In this document: positions 4,266 to 6,937 of the stretch, piece by piece
Layout of the letters: each line of letters begins with the position of its first letter
Numbering within the stretch: the stretch's first letter is position 1
Source: an uncultured Flammeovirgaceae bacterium
GTDB lineage: Bacteria; Bacteroidota; Bacteroidia; Cytophagales; Cyclobacteriaceae
NCBI GenBank assembly: GCA_946480685.1
Contig: CAMLLI010000221.1
Coordinates: 1 to 6,937, forward strand
Length of the DNA: 6,937 nucleotides
Direction of reading: 5' to 3'
The notes under the pieces: generated by a model
Database searches by the model: none
Told to the model about the DNA's origin: nothing
The model's input: the letters and a program-made list of their open reading frames with translations, nothing else
Made by a program: the position numbers and the translations under genes

Positions 4266-6937
4266 TTATACTTTAAAGAACACCTTAAAGGTAGTTCCAA
4301 CATCGAGGTTGCTTTCAACTTCAATTTTTCCACCTAATGCCAAGATTTGAGCTTTGGCCTGATAAAGACCGAGGCCTTTGCCTTGTATATGCAAGTGGAA
4401 TCTTCCATATAGTGTAAAGATCCGATCTTTGAATTTTGTCAGATCGATACCCAAGCCGTTATCAGTGACTATAAGACAGAGATGCTCACCGGTGTTGATG
4501 GTGGTTATCGTTATGAAAGGATTTCGATCAGGATATTTAAATTTAATACTGTTGCTTAGCAAAGCATATACGATGTTATCGAAATAAGGCTTGGAAGTCA
4601 TTACCAACTGTCCTTTAGAAAAGTCGGTTTGGATGATGGCTCCGCTATCAACGATTTCTTTTTCAAGACTTAAAATTACATTGTTGATTCCATCTTCAAG
4701 ATTATACGCTTCCAGGTGGCTTGGCGTATTTTTAATCCTCAAAATTTGAGTGAGATCCCTGATCACTGAATCGACTTCTTCTGCAGTATAAACCATTTTG
4801 TCAGCAATGGTTTTAATTTCACTGAGATCAGTAGTCATGTTCAAAATCGTTCCAAGCCCCAGCATTCTGGCCACGGGTCCTCGCAGATTGTGAGCCGTGA
4901 CGAACGCAAATTCTTCAAGTTGGTGATTGTATTCTACAAGCTCTTTTGTTCTTTTATGCACTTCAATTTCGAGCGTTTCATTTCTGGTCGTGATCTCTCT
5001 GTTCTGGTTTTCAATCGTCATTTTCGCTTCATAGAGTTGATGGTTTTGCTCCGCCAGCAAATTACTTTGTGTAAGCAGTTCTTCATTTGCATTGATCAAC
5101 TCACTGGTTTTATCTTTAACAATCGCCTGTAGTACATCCTTCTGTTTTTTTATCCTTCGTATAGTAAGCTGTACAACGAAGAAGACCAGAATAAAAGACG
5201 TAACTATATATGCAATATAAGCCAGCCATGTTCTATACCACGGTGGATTAATATGAAAAGAAAACGAAACAGGTTCGCTTATGATGCTATATATGTTTTT
5301 CGTCCGCACATAAAACGTGTAATCTCCTTCGGATAAATTGGTAAAAAAAGCCTCCCGGGCTAATGTCCAGTCAGACCATTTATCTTCAAAACCATCCATT
5401 TTATATTGATACAGATTCTTTTCATTCTCTTCCAGGAAAGAACAGAGAAACTCAAATTTGAAATTGTTGAAGGTAAAAGGCAGCAAATGAATCGACTCCT
5501 TCGATGTGCTTTGATAGATCAGAGAATCACTGGCCCAAACCTTTTGTATCGATAATTGTATAGGATCGTTGTAGAAGATTTGGTCAGGATTATAACTGAT
5601 AATTTTTTGACTATTTCCGATCCATACTTCTCCCGAGTTTGTCACCAGCAAAGGCGCATCTACGTCGGTTCTTGTATTACTGAAGTTAACGGCTATTTTA
5701 TTGAATGGCGTTAATAAAAGTTTGAAACTGCCATCTACTTGTTTTTTTAATGCTCCTGCTGTTTCTTTTCCCGGAGGCATTGCAGCCCAGAAATATATAT
5801 CGCCTTCGGCACTTTCTATAAGGGAATAAATGCATACTCCTTTCCCGAATACTTTTCTATATCGCTCGTGAGGTTCAAATCGATTCGTGCTCGCGTTGTA
5901 TCTATATATCCCGTCAGCAGTAGCTGCAACAAGCTGTCCACCTAAACGATAAATCCTGTTGTTTGTATTTGACGGTAACCCATTAGCCTTGCCGTAGAAA
6001 GTTATTGAAGCAACTGTATCAATTGACTTATTCAACACCAACTTCCAAATGCCTACCCTATAATTACTAATCCAGATATTCCCTTCTTCGTCTTCCTGCA
6101 TGTGGTGCATCTCTGCCTGGAATCCATTGACTATTTTCTTTGTCCAACGATGTTCTTTTTGTTGCATAACCCAGAGTGTATCACTTGTACCCACGAGCAT
6201 GCTTTCCGGGTGTTGCCTCCGTGCACATAAAGTTGTTACCCATGGAATATCTGCAATCCGGGTTACTTTTTTTCCATCCAGTTCCAATACACCGGATTCA
6301 CTGCACGCATAAAGTTTACTATGGAAATTAAAAAAGTTCCAGGTAATGCCTTCGCTATGCGCAAGGGGTGTAAACGTATCTCGATCCTCCTGGTATAAAA
6401 TACCATAGGGCGTTCCTGCATATTGATGCTTCCCGTTTTTTCCGAGTGCTATGATTAAGCCATGCAAACCGTTTTTACTGTCGTAGATCGAAAGAGGCGA
6501 GCTTGTTATAGCTTGCAAGATATGTAAATCTGTATTTACCCAGAGGTTGTGTTGCTTGTCTTCGAATAGAAGCAAACTTGAAGGTGGTGTATCAATTTCG
6601 AGGCGCGATAGTAATTTCCCGTTGCTATTAAAGAAGAGAAGTGCCGATCCGATGCTTACTACAATGTTGTCGTTGCTAAGCCTTTGGATATCTTCTATCG
6701 GGAGCCTCTTTATATTCCTGCTAAGTTCCTCGGCACATACACGACATTGTTCGTTCTTTTTACCGATACACGAGACTTGGTTTCTGTCATCCAGTGTTAG
6801 ATAACTGTCGGACGAGTACTTCACAAGCTTCTTCGTTTTTCCTATATAAAGTTCCGGTTCAAGTAAATGATTCTTATACCTCCATAAGCTTTCATTTTTT
6901 AAAAGATATAGTCTGTCTTTATTGACGATTAATCCGC
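4266..6937 (-). CDS. beta-propeller/Y_Y_Y sensor histidine kinase, N-terminus outside window
   Basis: The frame is open to the right edge; 889 residues are visible (residue 1 encoded at 6935-6933), so the GTG at 6824 is not the start. Residues 1 to about 480 are propeller repeats of the two-component-regulator type, with NLWV, NIWISNYRVGIW and EVWIGNSQKIISYNP blades. About 490-563 is a Y_Y_Y domain (YQYKMDGFEDKWSDW...LSEGDYTFYVR). A transmembrane helix follows (about 570-590), then a long coiled coil (about 592-677). The phospho-acceptor is His682 in AHNLRGP. The ATPase domain has Asn795 (LLSNSIKF), DNGLG (825-829), GKGLG (852-856) and a final GTTFKVFF strand. The protein stops there, with no receiver or DNA-binding domain. 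It is thus a classical kinase, unlike the hybrid one-protein systems of many Bacteroides glycan loci. No partner regulator is in the window. The Asn after the catalytic His, and Gly at His+4, differ from canonical HisKA. Confidence 0.93.
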   Translation of the reverse strand, partial: GLIVNKDRLYLLKNESLWRYKNHLLEPELYIGKTKKLVKYSSDSYLTLDDRNQVSCIGKKNEQCRVCAEELSRNIKRLPIEDIQRLSNDNIVVSIGSALLFFNSNGKLLSRLEIDTPPSSLLLFEDKQHNLWVNTDLHILQAITSSPLSIYDSKNGLHGLIIALGKNGKHQYAGTPYGILYQEDRDTFTPLAHSEGITWNFFNFHSKLYACSESGVLELDGKKVTRIADIPWVTTLCARRQHPESMLVGTSDTLWVMQQKEHRWTKKIVNGFQAEMHHMQEDEEGNIWISNYRVGIWKLVLNKSIDTVASITFYGKANGLPSNTNNRIYRLGGQLVAATADGIYRYNASTNRFEPHERYRKVFGKGVCIYSLIESAEGDIYFWAAMPPGKETAGALKKQVDGSFKLLLTPFNKIAVNFSNTRTDVDAPLLVTNSGEVWIGNSQKIISYNPDQIFYNDPIQLSIQKVWASDSLIYQSTSKESIHLLPFTFNNFKFEFLCSFLEENEKNLYQYKMDGFEDKWSDWTLAREAFFTNLSEGDYTFYVRTKNIYSIISEPVSFSFHINPPWYRTWLAYIAYIVTSFILVFFVVQLTIRRIKKQKDVLQAIVKDKTSELINANEELLTQSNLLAEQNHQLYEAKMTIENQNREITTRNETLEIEVHKRTKELVEYNHQLEEFAFVTAHNLRGPVARMLGLGTILNMTTDLSEIKTIADKMVYTAEEVDSVIRDLTQILRIKNTPSHLEAYNLEDGINNVILSLEKEIVDSGAIIQTDFSKGQLVMTSKPYFDNIVYALLSNSIKFKYPDRNPFITITTINTGEHLCLIVTDNGLGIDLTKFKDRIFTLYGRFHLHIQGKGLGLYQAKAQILALGGKIEVESNLDVGTTFKVFFKV

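Noticed and set aside
6822..6824. GTG as the start of the kinase
   Set aside because: The frame continues without a stop to the window edge and no signal peptide follows the GTG, so the true start lies beyond 6937.

Overview
The window looks like Bacteroidota DNA, perhaps the Chitinophagia/Cytophagia side. The evidence is a GH5 enzyme with BACON domains, three lipoproteins with acidic residues just after the lipobox cysteine, a periplasmic beta-propeller/Y_Y_Y histidine kinase, A-rich leaders with little Shine-Dalgarno signal, and a TAnnTTTG-type promoter match. The lineage is inferred from protein families only; no marker gene is present.

Layout from left to right: (1) the 3' end of a lactonase-family (6-phosphogluconolactonase-like) beta-propeller gene on the + strand, cut by the window edge; (2) a 350-bp gene-free spacer between two convergent genes, filled with facing copies of a 30-nt repeat built from 7-nt units, plus two AT-rich hairpins; (3) a GH12 endo-beta-glucanase lipoprotein on the - strand; (4) a CAP/SCP-domain lipoprotein on the - strand; (5) a 399-bp divergent intergenic region with a candidate promoter, a perfect dyad and a long hairpin; (6) a BACON-BACON-GH5 (subfamily 4-like) endoglucanase/xyloglucanase lipoprotein on the + strand; (7) a 115-bp convergent spacer with a second facing heptad array of different sequence; (8) a long sensor histidine kinase on the - strand whose N-terminus lies beyond the right edge.

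The GH12 and GH5 enzymes both belong to families that cut the beta-1,4-glucan backbone of cellulose, mixed-linkage glucan or xyloglucan. Both, and the CAP protein, are predicted lipoproteins that may be displayed on the cell surface. Together they suggest a small beta-glucan/hemicellulose depolymerisation cluster. No SusC/SusD pair, transporter or exo-glycosidase is visible. The kinase may sense an envelope or glycan signal, but no response regulator is present and a link to the glycanases rests only on adjacency.

The most unusual signal is non-coding. Both convergent junctions hold inverted arrays of 7-nt repeats (AGCTnnn in one, GTTAnnn in the other) with small hairpins in the centre. They share architecture but not sequence. 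I see no mobile element, RNA gene or CRISPR array, and no clear undescribed protein system.
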